From: SB11 sp035906255
GTDB lineage: Bacteria > Bacteroidota > Bacteroidia > UBA8524
Assembly: GCA_035906255.1 (NCBI GenBank)
Contig: JAMIFM010000015.1
Span: 52,829 to 116,828, forward strand
Direction: 5' to 3'
DNA length: 64,000 nucleotides
How positions within the stretch are numbered: the stretch's first letter is position 1; each line of letters begins with the position of its first letter. A model generated the notes under the pieces. It ran no database searches and was not told the DNA's origin. It saw only the letters and a program-made list of their open reading frames with translations. The translations under genes and the position numbers were made by a program. Positions 27,857 through 37,789 of this stretch are shown here, piece after piece.

Positions 27857-30800
27857 ATGTTTAATAAATTTATTCATAGGCCGGTACTTGCTATAGTAAT
27901 ATCACTTGTTATTATATTTTTAGGTACGCTGGCTATTGAAACGCTGCCCACATCGCAGTTTCCCGAAGTTGCACCACCCGTAGTAATGGTAAGTGCATCG
28001 TACCCCGGTGCCAGTGCAAAGTCCCTTACTGAGTCAGTAATCATCCCCCTTGAGCAAGCCATTAACGGTGCTTGGGGTATGCGTTATATGGCTTCTGATG
28101 CTACCAGTGCAGGTGAAGCCAACATTCAGGTAATTTTTAATCCCGGTACGGATATAAACCAAGCATTGGTGCAGGTATCCAACCGTGTGGAGCAAGTTAG
28201 GAACCGCCTCCCCGATTTGGTGCAGCGAGAAGGGGTAGTTATCACCCCTGTAATTCCAAGTATGCTTATGTATGTAAACCTTTACAGCAAGGATACCAGC
28301 GCAAACATGAAGTTCCTGTTCAACTTTGCGGGAGTAAACATGGTGCCTGAACTGCAAAGGATAAACGGTATAGGCCAAGTGAGGATATTAGGCAGCCGCC
28401 AATATGCCATGCGGGTGTGGCTAAACCCCGACCGTATGCGGGCTTACAAAATTTCGCCCGATGAGGTAATGGAAGCTTTGGCCGACCAAAGTATTATCGG
28501 TAAACCGGGCAGAATTGGTCGTGGGGATGGTAGCAGAGCCGAAGCACTTGAATATGTTTTGGCTTACTCTGACCGATTTAACGACCCTAAACAATATGAA
28601 AACGTTATTGTAAAAGCCAACCCCGAAGGGGAGGTATTACGGCTTAAAGACATTGCTACTGTTAACTTAGGTAGTGAGTACTATGATATTTACTCCAACA
28701 TGAACGGGCACCCCTCCGCTGCGATTGTGTTAAAGCAAACGTACGGTAGTAATGCCAGCGAGGTAATTAAAGAAGTAAAAGCCAAACTGGAGCAATTAAA
28801 GGGTACTTTTCCGCCCGGTATGGAGTACGAAGTCAGTTACGATGTTTCTAACTTCTTGGATGCCTCTATTGAAAACGTAATTCATACCCTGCGCGATGCC
28901 TTTATTCTTGTGGCATTGGTGGTATTTATCTTCTTGGGCGACTGGCGTTCAACGCTTATCCCAACCTTAGCGGTTCCTATATCGCTGGTGGGTGCTTTCT
29001 TCTTTATGCAGCTTTTCGGGCTGACTATTAACATGATTACCCTGTTTGCATTGGTGCTTGCCATTGGTATTGTGGTAGATGACGCTATTGTAGTGGTTGA
29101 GGCCGTACACGCCAAAATGGAGGAAGAGCCGCATCTTTCACCATACAATGCTGTGAAGAAAGTACTGGGCGAAATTAGCGGGGCTGTAATTGCAATTACC
29201 TTACTTATGGTATCTGTATTTGTACCCGTATCGTTTATGACCGGCCCTGTGGGAACCTTTTACCGACAGTTTTCAATCACAATGGCCTCTTCAATAGTAT
29301 TATCAGGTATAGTGGCTCTTACGGTAACCCCTGTGCTTTGTGCAATGATTTTGAGGAATAACCATGGAAAACCTAAAAAGAAAACATGGCTTAATCGTGC
29401 GCTCGATGGTTTTAACCGTGGTTTTGAAAAACTTACCGGAAAATACGTTTGGCTGTTACGATTAATCACCCACCGCCGCATTGTCACCTTCGCTTTATTT
29501 GCACTATTTGCCTGCGGTATATTTTTCATCTCAAACAGCTTGCCATCAGGGTTTATCCCCAGCGAAGACCAAGGGATGTTGTATGCCATCATACAAACTC
29601 CACCGGGTTCAACCCTTGAACGTACTAACGACTTATCGAACAAGTTGGAAGAACAAATTTTATCGGTTGAAGGTATAAAATCAGTTTCATCCATAGCAGG
29701 GTACGAAGTACTTACCGAAGGACGCGGCTCAAATGCGGGCACCTGTCTTATCAACTTAAAACCTTGGTCGGAACGAGAACATACAGTAGCTGAAATAATT
29801 GAAGAGTTAGAGGAAAAAGCCAAAGAAATACCCGGTGCAACCATAGAGTTTTTTGACCCACCTGCCGTACCCGGTTTTGGTGCTGCGGGCGGATTTGCTT
29901 TACAGTTGCTGGATAAAACCAACTCAGGCGATTATAAGCAACTTGAAAAAGTTACCACTGATTTTATGAGTGAGTTGAAAAAGCGCAAAGAGCTAACCGG
30001 ATTGTTTACCTTTTTTAGTGCCAATTACCCTCAATACGAAATTGAAATTGATAACCAACTGGCCATGCAAAAGGGTGTTACCATTGGCAATGCCATGAAC
30101 ACACTATCTATATACGTGGGTAGTACTTATGAGTTAGGATTTATTAAATACCAACGTTTCTTTAAAGTGTTTGTGCAGGCTGCGCCTGAATATCGTCGAT
30201 TACCAACGGATGTGATGAACCTGTTTGTTAAAAATGATAAAGACGAAATGGTACCCTTTTCAGCCTTTATGAAAATCAAAAAAACACAGGGGCCTAACGA
30301 GATTAACAGGTATAATATGTATAACACCGCAGGTATCAGAGGAGGCCCTGCCACCGGATTTAGTAGCGGTGAAGCCATAAAAGCAGTGCAGGAAGTTGCC
30401 GCAAAAACACTACCTCACGGGTATGATATAGATTGGGCGGCACTATCGTATGATGAAACAAGGCGTGGAAACGAGGCCATATACATTTTCATTATCGTGT
30501 TAGTGTTTGTGTATTTTGTATTGGCCGCACAATACGAGAGCTTTATTATACCGCTGGCCGTTGTTTTCTCATTGCCAGCAGGTGTCTTCGGCTCATTCAT
30601 GCTGATTAAAGGGTTAGGGCTTGCCAATGATATTTATGCGCAGGTAGGATTAGTGATGCTGGTAGGTTTGCTGGGTAAAAATGCCGTGCTTATTGTTGAG
30701 TTTGCCGTTCAAAAACACAGGCAAGGATTCACCGTACTCGAAGCAGCTATTGAGGGTGCTAAAGTACGTTTCAGACCCATCCTTATGACCTCGTTTGCAT

Positions 30801-31060
30801 TTATCGCCGGTCTTATTCCCTTAGTGATAGCCCACGGAGCAGGCGCCATCGGTAACCGAACAATAGGTTCATCAGCCCTCGGTGGTATGCTTTTCGGTAC
30901 CGTCTTTGGGGTAATCATTGTTCCCGGATTGTACTACGTTTTCGGCTCTATTGCATCAGGTCGTAAACTCATAAGAAACGAGGAGGACGATTCGCTTACC
31001 GAAAATTTAACTCACTCAATAGACCGTTTTTCTCAACCCGATACTGAAGACAATGATTAG
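27857..31060 (+). CDS. RND multidrug-type efflux permease (HAE1 family)
   Basis: 1067 residues, AcrB-like proton-driven inner-membrane pump. N terminus MFNKFIHRPVLAIVISLVII is the first helix. The HAE1 proton-relay signature LAIGIVVDDAIVVVEAVHAK (two adjacent Asp near residue 408) is present, with GERSELALFISATPIV-like spacing replaced by LVGLLGKNAVLIVEFAVQKH near 935-955 carrying the essential Lys. The twelve helices and two large periplasmic loops fit the family length. The Asp-Asp signature argues for organic substrates rather than metals. The 3' end overlaps the outer-membrane factor by eight bases. Confidence 0.94.
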   Translation: MFNKFIHRPVLAIVISLVIIFLGTLAIETLPTSQFPEVAPPVVMVSASYPGASAKSLTESVIIPLEQAINGAWGMRYMASDATSAGEANIQVIFNPGTDINQALVQVSNRVEQVRNRLPDLVQREGVVITPVIPSMLMYVNLYSKDTSANMKFLFNFAGVNMVPELQRINGIGQVRILGSRQYAMRVWLNPDRMRAYKISPDEVMEALADQSIIGKPGRIGRGDGSRAEALEYVLAYSDRFNDPKQYENVIVKANPEGEVLRLKDIATVNLGSEYYDIYSNMNGHPSAAIVLKQTYGSNASEVIKEVKAKLEQLKGTFPPGMEYEVSYDVSNFLDASIENVIHTLRDAFILVALVVFIFLGDWRSTLIPTLAVPISLVGAFFFMQLFGLTINMITLFALVLAIGIVVDDAIVVVEAVHAKMEEEPHLSPYNAVKKVLGEISGAVIAITLLMVSVFVPVSFMTGPVGTFYRQFSITMASSIVLSGIVALTVTPVLCAMILRNNHGKPKKKTWLNRALDGFNRGFEKLTGKYVWLLRLITHRRIVTFALFALFACGIFFISNSLPSGFIPSEDQGMLYAIIQTPPGSTLERTNDLSNKLEEQILSVEGIKSVSSIAGYEVLTEGRGSNAGTCLINLKPWSEREHTVAEIIEELEEKAKEIPGATIEFFDPPAVPGFGAAGGFALQLLDKTNSGDYKQLEKVTTDFMSELKKRKELTGLFTFFSANYPQYEIEIDNQLAMQKGVTIGNAMNTLSIYVGSTYELGFIKYQRFFKVFVQAAPEYRRLPTDVMNLFVKNDKDEMVPFSAFMKIKKTQGPNEINRYNMYNTAGIRGGPATGFSSGEAIKAVQEVAAKTLPHGYDIDWAALSYDETRRGNEAIYIFIIVLVFVYFVLAAQYESFIIPLAVVFSLPAGVFGSFMLIKGLGLANDIYAQVGLVMLVGLLGKNAVLIVEFAVQKHRQGFTVLEAAIEGAKVRFRPILMTSFAFIAGLIPLVIAHGAGAIGNRTIGSSALGGMLFGTVFGVIIVPGLYYVFGSIASGRKLIRNEEDDSLTENLTHSIDRFSQPDTEDND

Positions 31061-32486
31061 AAATAATGTTTTAAAATTCGTAGGGGTTATTTGTATTGCA
31101 TTGATATATGCAAGCTGTAATATCCCCTCTATAATTCAGAAAAAAGAGAATAAAACAGTTCCTGCCGCTTATAACAACGAGCAGGACACTGTTAACTCGG
31201 CAGAGGTAAAATGGAAGGACTTTTTTACCGACCCATACCTTATCGCCCTTATTGATACTGCTCTGAAAAATAATCAGGAGTTGAATATCACCACACAAGA
31301 AATACAGGTTTTGCAAAATGAAATACGGGCAAGAAAAGGGGAATACTTGCCCTTTGTGGGACTTGGAGGCGGAGCAGGTGTTGATAAAACAGGTAGGTAC
31401 ACGAAAATCGGGGCAATGGAAGCTACCACCGAAATTGAACCGGGAAAAGAAATGCCCGACCCTGTGCCTGATTTTATGGTAACAGCTATGGCTTCATGGG
31501 AATTAGACGTTTGGAATAAACTGCACAATGCCAAAAAATCAGCGGTGGCCAAATACCTTTCATCCGTTGAAGGGCGTAATTTCATGGTAACCACATTAGT
31601 GGCTGAAATTGCCAATTCGTACTATGAGTTGATGGCACTGGATAATCAGTTAACAATATTGCAAAGCAATATTCAAATTCAACAAGACGCATTAGAAATA
31701 GTGAAGCTGCAAAAAGAAGCTGCACAGGTAACAGAGTTGGCAGTACGTAAGTTTGAAGCCGAGGTATTTAAAAACCAAAGCCGCCAGTTCTATATCCTGC
31801 AAGCTATCAGGGAAACCGAAAACAGGATTAACTTTTTGGTAGGCAGGTTTCCCCAACCGGTGCTAAGAAACTCGCAATCGTTTAACGAGTTAACCCCTAC
31901 CCTTGTTAGTGCGGGCATCCCTTCACAGCTATTACAAAACCGCCCTGATATTAAACAAGCAGAATTGGAGCTTGTTGCTGCAAAACTGGACATTAAAGTT
32001 GCCAAAGCTAATTTCTATCCTTCGGTAAGGCTTACCGCCGGAGTGGGGTTTAACGCCTTCAACCCCCAATACTTAGTAACCACACCGCAATCATTAATGT
32101 ACTCATTGGCGGGTGATTTGGTTACCCCTTTGATTAACAGAAATGCAATAAAAGCCAGCTACAACTCTGCAAGCGCAAGACAGGTGCAAGCGGCATATAA
32201 TTATGAACAAACTATTTTGCAGGCATATATTGAGGTGGTTAACCAACTTTCAAACATTAATAACCTCGACACCAGCTATTCATTAAAAGAACAACAGGTG
32301 CAAGCCCTTACACAATCCATTAATATATCCACCAGCCTTTTTAAATCGGCCAGAGCGGATTACATGGAAGTGCTGATGACCCAACGCGATGCTTTAGAAT
32401 CTAAATTTGAACTCGTAGAAACCAAGATGCAACAAATGAAAGCCATGGTTTCTATTTACAGGGCTTTGGGCGGCGGCTGGAGATAA
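31053..32486 (+). CDS. Outer-membrane efflux lipoprotein (TolC/NodT family)
   Basis: A 477-residue outer-membrane factor. Lipobox ALIYASC places the lipidated Cys at about residue 22. Two OEP repeats follow: the first with WKDFFTDPYLIALIDTALKNNQELN (about residues 54-78), the second with QLLQNRPDIKQAELELVAAKLDIKVAKANFYPS near 290-322, a hallmark of the NodT subgroup. It completes the tripartite pump with the two preceding genes, overlapping the permease by eight bases. A strong hairpin terminator follows 20 bases downstream. Confidence 0.93.
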   Translation: MIRNNVLKFVGVICIALIYASCNIPSIIQKKENKTVPAAYNNEQDTVNSAEVKWKDFFTDPYLIALIDTALKNNQELNITTQEIQVLQNEIRARKGEYLPFVGLGGGAGVDKTGRYTKIGAMEATTEIEPGKEMPDPVPDFMVTAMASWELDVWNKLHNAKKSAVAKYLSSVEGRNFMVTTLVAEIANSYYELMALDNQLTILQSNIQIQQDALEIVKLQKEAAQVTELAVRKFEAEVFKNQSRQFYILQAIRETENRINFLVGRFPQPVLRNSQSFNELTPTLVSAGIPSQLLQNRPDIKQAELELVAAKLDIKVAKANFYPSVRLTAGVGFNAFNPQYLVTTPQSLMYSLAGDLVTPLINRNAIKASYNSASARQVQAAYNYEQTILQAYIEVVNQLSNINNLDTSYSLKEQQVQALTQSINISTSLFKSARADYMEVLMTQRDALESKFELVETKMQQMKAMVSIYRALGGGWR

Positions 32487-32505
32487 GGTGAATTGAATAA
32501 TATAA

Positions 32506-32543
32506 AAAGGGGCATTTTACGATTTTGTAAAGTGCCCCTTTCT
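32506..32543 (+). terminator. Terminator of the HAE1 efflux operon
   Basis: AAAGGGGCA (32506-32514) pairs with TGCCCCTTT (32533-32541), extended inward by TTTTAC/GTAAAG, ending in a pyrimidine-rich TTTCTC. It follows the last gene of the operon by 20 bases. Confidence 0.85.
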
Positions 32544-32759
32544 CATTAATACACAGCACACTATACCAAAATCAATTTTAGGTTACGGTGTTATTCGGTT
32601 ACACAGTTATCGTGTTATTTTTGTTACGCACCGCACAGGGGATTGCGAGGTTTTGCCAATACGAAGACGGTTCAGGAGGTCAAAGAACTTTTAGATACGT
32701 AGTAATTGGAAACAGGCTTAAATGAAAAAGTTCCAATCTCTCGAGACTTCCATAACTTT

Positions 32760-32779
32760 TTTATACAAAGGTGATAATT
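32760..32779 (+). repeat. 20-bp direct repeat, copy 1
   Basis: TTTATACAAAGGTGATAATT, identical to 33546-33565. The two copies bracket 766 bases holding a gene remnant, a small membrane ORF and a REP-like inverted pair. Confidence 0.7.
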
Positions 32780-32844
32780 GGAACACTACCAAAGACCTTT
32801 TATATGAAATTTCTTCCAAAGAATTCTTTTGACTACGATACAAA

Positions 32845-33030
32845 TCATCGATAAACAAATAAAAAATAAAAAACGGTAGATAATACATTTAGTCTCTCTG
32901 TTGATATAAAAAATATATCATCTTCCCCAGATAAAAAATTAGCAATAGGGGAAATTATACCTGCCGCACAGCAAATCAAAACTATTGATATAAAAAAATT
33001 AATTATTTTTAATATTAAAAATCTCATCAT
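32845..33030 (-). CDS. Small hydrophobic protein, unknown
   Basis: 61 residues, with one strong hydrophobic segment near the N terminus (LILKIINFFISIVLICCAAG) and a second near the C terminus (LSTVFYFLFVY). Three bases separate it from the upstream 115-residue frame, so the two may be co-translated. No family recognised. It could be the partner of the remnant upstream, or non-functional. Confidence 0.35.
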   Translation of the reverse strand: MMRFLILKIINFFISIVLICCAAGIISPIANFLSGEDDIFFISTERLNVLSTVFYFLFVYR

Positions 33031-33033
33031 CTT

Positions 33034-33381
33034 TTATTTACAATCTAAATATTCATTATAAACCCACCCCTTATTACCTTCTGAATCTATCACTTCCGTA
33101 AAGTTATTTTGAAAATTACCCGTTCTAAGAAGTCTGTCACTCTTTTTAGTTAAATATAAGATATTATCGGTCTCCTCTATCGTTGGAGAAGGTCTAAATC
33201 GTACATTTTGCCCTGTAACAGTAGAAGAATATTCATTGATTATTTTCTTAAATTCTTCTTTAATAACAGGTAATGCTTCATCTACCATTGGTTTTAAACC
33301 ACTAGCCCATTTCGTATTAAATCCCCCCACTCTCGCAAGTCTGTAGCGCAAGCTGTGTGTCAGCGACTTGTGTAAACACAT
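33034..33381 (-). pseudogene. Truncated gene with SH3-like C terminus, cut by a REP-like element
   Basis: The frame gives 115 residues. The first 18 or so (MCLHKSLTHSLRYRLARVG) are read out of the REP-like repeat, so the genuine sequence begins around GGFNTKWASGLKPMV. Its C-terminal half (GQNVRFRPSPTIEE ... EVIDSEGNKGWVYNEYLDC) looks like a bacterial SH3 domain. The expected N-terminal part is missing, and nothing matching lies beyond the repeat. I read this as the 3' remnant of a larger gene. An intact small protein cannot be excluded. Confidence 0.45.
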
Positions 33382-33528
33382 CTATCAGATCCATAGTCGC
33401 AATGGTTACAAAATACAGCCGACCTGTATTGTGAATTTTTAGACACTGCTCATAATGCAAATTACTTTTTTCTAAGTTACAAACTTAGGTATTTACCCTC
33501 ACAAGTCCCCTACGCTACAGACTTGCGA
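33333..33528. repeat. Inverted REP-like pair / possible non-autonomous element
   Basis: TCGCAAGTCTGTAGCG (33333-33348) recurs inverted as CGCTACAGACTTGCGA (33513-33528). Inside them a second inverted pair is GACTTGTG (33365-33372) and CACAAGTC (33500-33507). About 130 A/T-rich bases lie between. The arrangement resembles paired REP palindromes or ends of a small mobile element. No transposase is present. Next to the right copy, AGTCCCCT pairs imperfectly with AGGGGCTT followed by Ts. Confidence 0.6.
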
Positions 33529-33545
33529 AAGCAGGGGCTTTTTGC

Positions 33546-33565
33546 TTTATACAAAGGTGATAATT
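33546..33565 (+). repeat. 20-bp direct repeat, copy 2
   Basis: TTTATACAAAGGTGATAATT, identical to 32760-32779. It sits 28 bases from the end of czcA. Confidence 0.7.
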
Positions 33566-33593
33566 TGGGACAAAATAATCCGGCTACATACAA

Positions 33594-36500
33594 CTAAATA
33601 TTAATGTGTTTTTTCCGTACGGCCCAGTAAAAGAAATTGGGAAACACCAAAAGGGTGAAAATGGTTGCCGTTATCAACCCCCCAATAATTACAATGGCCA
33701 ATGGTTTTTGCGATTCTGAGCCTATGCCTGTAGAAAGTGCCGCAGGTAGCAATCCTATAGCGGCCATCATGGCGGTCATTACCACAGGGCGGGTACGCAC
33801 CTTTACCCCCTCTTTAATAGCAGCATCCAATTCTAAACGGGCTTTTAGGTTTTTATGAAACTCTGATACCAGTATCACACCATTTTGCACACAAATACCA
33901 AACAGTGCAATAAAACCTACTCCTGCGGAGATACCGAAGTTTATCCCCGTAATATGAAGGATTAAAATACCCCCAATCAATGCAAACGGTACGTTGGCTA
34001 ATACCAACAACGAATCACGGATATTACCGAACATAATAAACAGCAATACAAAAATCAGTATCAGGCTAATAGGCACTACTTCACCCAAACGTTTGGTGGC
34101 ACGCACTTGGTTTTCAAACTCACCCGTCCAGCCTATGCGATACCCTTTGGGCAACTGAAGTTTGCTTACTTTTTCTTGTGCCTCAGCAATGGTGCTTCCC
34201 AAATCACGCTCACGTACAGAAAACTTAACTCCTATAAAACGTTTTGTGTTATCACGGTATATAAAAGCCGGTCCCGTTAATTTGGTAATCGTTGCTATTT
34301 CTTTCAGCGGCACTTTATCACCCCGCATGGTGGGCACCATTAGGCGCATAATATCTTCTTCATCTTTACGGTATTCTTTTAAGTACCGTATCCTCACATC
34401 AAACTTGCGTTCGCCCTCGTATTTAACGGTGGCTGTTTTTCCGCCTATCGCCATTTCAATAAGACTTTGCGCATCAGATTTTGATACCCCGTAAATGGCC
34501 ATTTTCTCCTCATCTAAATGCACGCTTATTTCGGGCTGACCGACGTTGCGTAATATGCCCACATCTTTTATCCCTTCTACTCCGTCAATTTGTTTAATTA
34601 TCTGATTGGCAATATTATCCAGCACATTAAGGTCGTCGCCATACACTTTTATCGCATTTGATGCTTTTATACCCGCCGCCGCCTCTGCCACATTATCAAT
34701 AATAGGCTGGGAATAGTTGTATGTAATTCCTTGGTATTTTGATAATTCGGCATCCATTTCCTCGATTATCTGCTCCATATCTACCCCTTTTCTCCACTCA
34801 CTCTTAGATATCAAATCCACCTGAAACTGAACAAAGTAAAATCCGTTAGGGTCGGTTCCGTCATTACTCCTTCCCGTTTGTGAAAGCACGTCTTTTACTT
34901 CCGGAAATTTCTGGAGCTTTTGCCTTAATTCACCCGTTAGTTTCACGCTTTCTGTCAGCGACATACTCATGGGCAATTCTGCCGTTACCCACAAGGCTCC
35001 TTCGTTTAATTGTGGTAAAAACTCACTACCCAGCCATTTGGTTGATGAAAGGGTTACCCCAAGAATAACGATTGATATTATTAAACTGGCTTTTTTGTTG
35101 GTATAAGTGCGGTTAAATCCTTTTTCAACAATGCGGTTAATGAAATTTACAAAAGGGTTGTTTTTTTCTTTTACATTTTTGCGCAGCAAAATAGAAGCTA
35201 ATACCGGTACTAATGTGAGGGTGAAAATTAATGCTCCCAACAATGCAAACCCCAATGTATAGGCCAGTGGAGAGAACATTTTGCCTTCTACCTTTTGAAA
35301 TGCGAAGATGGGCAGCAAGGCAGATATAATAATTAGTTTTGAAAAGAAAACGGCCTTGCCCATTTCAGTACCAGTTTTCTTAATAATGCTAAGTTTTGCC
35401 AGTTTATTAAATCGAGGCATCCCTATGCGGTGGGCTAAATGATCGAGTGTAACAAAAATGCCCTCCACCATTACCACCGCCCCGTCTATTATTATCCCGA
35501 AATCTACTGCACCTAATGAAAGAAGGTTGGCACTCATTCCTTTTAATTTCAAACAAAAAAAGGCAAACAACAGCGCCAACGGTATCACTAACGATACTAT
35601 TAGTGTTGTTCGCCAATCGGCCATAAAAAGAAACACAATTACCGTTACAAATATTATCCCTTCTATCAGGTTGTGCATTACTGTGCGTGTGCAGTAATCC
35701 ATCAAATTATCACGGTCATAAAATGCTTCCATTTTAACATCCGCAGGCAATATTTGGGTGTTAAGTTCTTCTATCTTTTCTTTCAGGCGAGTTAATACTT
35801 CGCTTGGATTTTCACCCTTGCGCATCACCACAATACCTTCTACAATATCATCGCTGCTATTAAGTCCGGCCTGCCCCACACGAGGGGAGTTAGATTCTGC
35901 AACCGTGGCTACGTTTTTAACCAATACGGGGTTATCGTTGTAGTTATCTACAATGGTATTTTCTATATCAGCGATAGAAGACAGCAGGCCTACGCCTCTT
36001 ACTACGTATGCCTGTCCGTTCTTCTCTATCACATCTCCGCCCACATTTAAGTTTGCCCTGTTAACTGCACTAAATAACTCAAGCGGAGTTAGGTCGTACT
36101 TTTGAAGTTTAATAGGGTCGGCTGATATTTCATAAATTTTTTCTTGTCCGCCAAAGGCCACCACATCAGCAATGCCAGCAACCGCCCTAAGTTGGCGGTC
36201 TATCGTCCAGTTTTGTATGGTTAATAAGTCTCTTGTATCACGTTTTTCACTTTTTAACACATACCTGAATATTTCGCCTGTAGGCCCATAAGGAGGTTGC
36301 ACGTCGGGCTCAACATTTTCGGGTAACTGCACGTTTCGCAGTTGATTGTTCACTTGCTGCCGCGCAAAAAAGTCCTCTACGTCGTCTTCAAAAATTATTT
36401 TTATTACCGATAATCCGAACATACTGATGCTGCGCACATTGGTTTTACGCTGCACGCTGTTCATAGCAATTTCAACGGGTGTGGTAACAAATCTTTCTAC

Positions 36501-36689
36501 CTCTTCGGCACTACGGCCGTTCCATTCTGTTACTATTATTATTTGGGTATTGGTAACATCCGGAAAGGCCTCAATAGGAATATTGGTATAGCTTATCCAG
36601 CCTGCTATTACCAATATCGACACCCAAAAAAAGGTAAACAGTTTATTTTTTAGCGAAAACGCTATAATGTTTTTAATTAATTTATTCAC
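33594..36689 (-). CDS. czcA: Heavy-metal RND efflux permease (CzcA/CusA family)
   Basis: 1031 residues, inner-membrane proton-driven metal pump. The substrate-family signature reads AVDFGIIIDGAVVMVEG near residue 395-410. In my knowledge of HME-RND pumps, DFG..DGAVV is typical of Co/Zn/Cd/Ni (Czc-type) pumps, and copper/silver CusA proteins differ at this site. The N terminus (LIKNIIAFSLKNKLFTFFW), the FPDVTNTQ segment near 40, and the C-terminal RTRPVVMTAMMAAIGLLPAA fit the family. It ends the five-gene metal operon, 14 bases after the adaptor. The exact metal is inferred from motif only. Confidence 0.93.
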   Translation of the reverse strand: MNKLIKNIIAFSLKNKLFTFFWVSILVIAGWISYTNIPIEAFPDVTNTQIIIVTEWNGRSAEEVERFVTTPVEIAMNSVQRKTNVRSISMFGLSVIKIIFEDDVEDFFARQQVNNQLRNVQLPENVEPDVQPPYGPTGEIFRYVLKSEKRDTRDLLTIQNWTIDRQLRAVAGIADVVAFGGQEKIYEISADPIKLQKYDLTPLELFSAVNRANLNVGGDVIEKNGQAYVVRGVGLLSSIADIENTIVDNYNDNPVLVKNVATVAESNSPRVGQAGLNSSDDIVEGIVVMRKGENPSEVLTRLKEKIEELNTQILPADVKMEAFYDRDNLMDYCTRTVMHNLIEGIIFVTVIVFLFMADWRTTLIVSLVIPLALLFAFFCLKLKGMSANLLSLGAVDFGIIIDGAVVMVEGIFVTLDHLAHRIGMPRFNKLAKLSIIKKTGTEMGKAVFFSKLIIISALLPIFAFQKVEGKMFSPLAYTLGFALLGALIFTLTLVPVLASILLRKNVKEKNNPFVNFINRIVEKGFNRTYTNKKASLIISIVILGVTLSSTKWLGSEFLPQLNEGALWVTAELPMSMSLTESVKLTGELRQKLQKFPEVKDVLSQTGRSNDGTDPNGFYFVQFQVDLISKSEWRKGVDMEQIIEEMDAELSKYQGITYNYSQPIIDNVAEAAAGIKASNAIKVYGDDLNVLDNIANQIIKQIDGVEGIKDVGILRNVGQPEISVHLDEEKMAIYGVSKSDAQSLIEMAIGGKTATVKYEGERKFDVRIRYLKEYRKDEEDIMRLMVPTMRGDKVPLKEIATITKLTGPAFIYRDNTKRFIGVKFSVRERDLGSTIAEAQEKVSKLQLPKGYRIGWTGEFENQVRATKRLGEVVPISLILIFVLLFIMFGNIRDSLLVLANVPFALIGGILILHITGINFGISAGVGFIALFGICVQNGVILVSEFHKNLKARLELDAAIKEGVKVRTRPVVMTAMMAAIGLLPAALSTGIGSESQKPLAIVIIGGLITATIFTLLVFPNFFYWAVRKKHINI

Positions 36690-36703
36690 TGTTTTTCCTC
36701 CCT

Positions 36704-37789
36704 TTAATCATTCAGTGCATCGTATATCAACAACCCGTTCTTTGAGATAATTTTCTCGCCTTCTTTCAACCCTGCTGATATGTATGTAGTATCTCCCAAC
36801 TGACGATACACCTCTATCTGCCGTGTTTCAACATCGGTTTTGCTTTTATATACCATTACCCAGCTTTTGCTTTTATCAAATATTACAGCCTCCGATGGAA
36901 CTGCCGTCATTTCTTTATTTTCAGAAAACTTTAAGGTTATGGTCGCATTCATTTCCGGCTTTAATGAGTTGTCTTCGTTAGGGATTTTTGCTCTTATTTT
37001 CATTGCCTTCGTCGATGGGTCAATGGCATTAAATATCCTATCGATTTTGCCGCTGTATATTTTTCCGGGATAACTGATGGTTTGTATTTGTGCATCATAC
37101 CCCAATGCAATTTTTGCAATATCCGACTCATTCACGTTGGCCAATGCCCAAACCTCATCTATTTGAGCAATAGAGAATATTGCATCGCTTTTGTCATTAC
37201 GCACCTGCTCGTTCTGGTTAATGTCTTTATATACAATAAACCCACTGATAGGCGCAGTAATGTTGTATTCAGCATTTTTTCCCAAGCTATATATGGCATA
37301 TATTTCATTTATGCGCCGTAATTCGGCACGGGCTTTTTCAAGTTCGCGTTCGGCAGCTACCACCTCTTTTTCAGAACTTAATTTCCCGTCAAACAACTCT
37401 TTAGTCACTTTAAGGTTCTTTTCAGCAATGGCCAAGTTGTTCAAGGCATCCAGCCTTTCCTTTTCATATTCTGCCACTTCACTGCTGCGCAGCACAGCCA
37501 GCACTTGTCCCTTTTCAACATAATCACCCAGTTCAACATTAATTTTTTGCACGTTACCGCCAACTATCGGATACACTTGCGCTTGACGGTTATTATCGGG
37601 CACTATTTTTCCAAACAGTTTAAGTTCGGCTTTTACTTGTTTTTTTTCGGCAATTGCAAACTCGCACTTGGCAGTCATAGTATCGCTCATACTAAAGGCT
37701 ACTGCCGTTGGTTCTGCCTCTTTGTTTTTACAGCCGGTAACCATATATGTTACCAGTAAAAGGGCTGTTATTAATTTAAAGTTATTCAT
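36704..37789 (-). CDS. czcB: Metal efflux periplasmic adaptor (CzcB/CusB family)
   Basis: A 361-residue lipoprotein: lipobox YMVTGC at about residues 15-20. Adaptor domains follow: lipoyl half NVQKINVELGDYVEKGQVLAVL (about 79-100), alpha-hairpin with LNNLAIAEKNLKVTKELFDGKLSSEKEV, second lipoyl half YNITAPISGFIVYKDINQNEQV (about 174-195), then beta-barrel (IAKIALGYDAQIQTISYPGK). It connects CzcA to CzcC. No His-rich metal-binding N terminus is seen. It overlaps czcC by eight bases. Confidence 0.9.
   Translation of the reverse strand: MNNFKLITALLLVTYMVTGCKNKEAEPTAVAFSMSDTMTAKCEFAIAEKKQVKAELKLFGKIVPDNNRQAQVYPIVGGNVQKINVELGDYVEKGQVLAVLRSSEVAEYEKERLDALNNLAIAEKNLKVTKELFDGKLSSEKEVVAAERELEKARAELRRINEIYAIYSLGKNAEYNITAPISGFIVYKDINQNEQVRNDKSDAIFSIAQIDEVWALANVNESDIAKIALGYDAQIQTISYPGKIYSGKIDRIFNAIDPSTKAMKIRAKIPNEDNSLKPEMNATITLKFSENKEMTAVPSEAVIFDKSKSWVMVYKSKTDVETRQIEVYRQLGDTTYISAGLKEGEKIISKNGLLIYDALND

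Larger units (their letters stand above)
32487..32844. other. Gene-poor region after the efflux operon
   Basis: 358 bases. Beyond the terminator it holds no convincing gene. A 36-codon plus-strand ORF from ATG 32724 spans the first copy of the 20-bp direct repeat and a GTTCCAAT/ATTGGAAC inverted repeat. I see no recognisable product. The composition and repeats suggest an old insertion or rearrangement scar. Confidence 0.4.

Noticed and set aside
29260..29922. 220-residue antisense ORF within the HAE1 permease
   Set aside because: Shadow frame of a well-supported gene.
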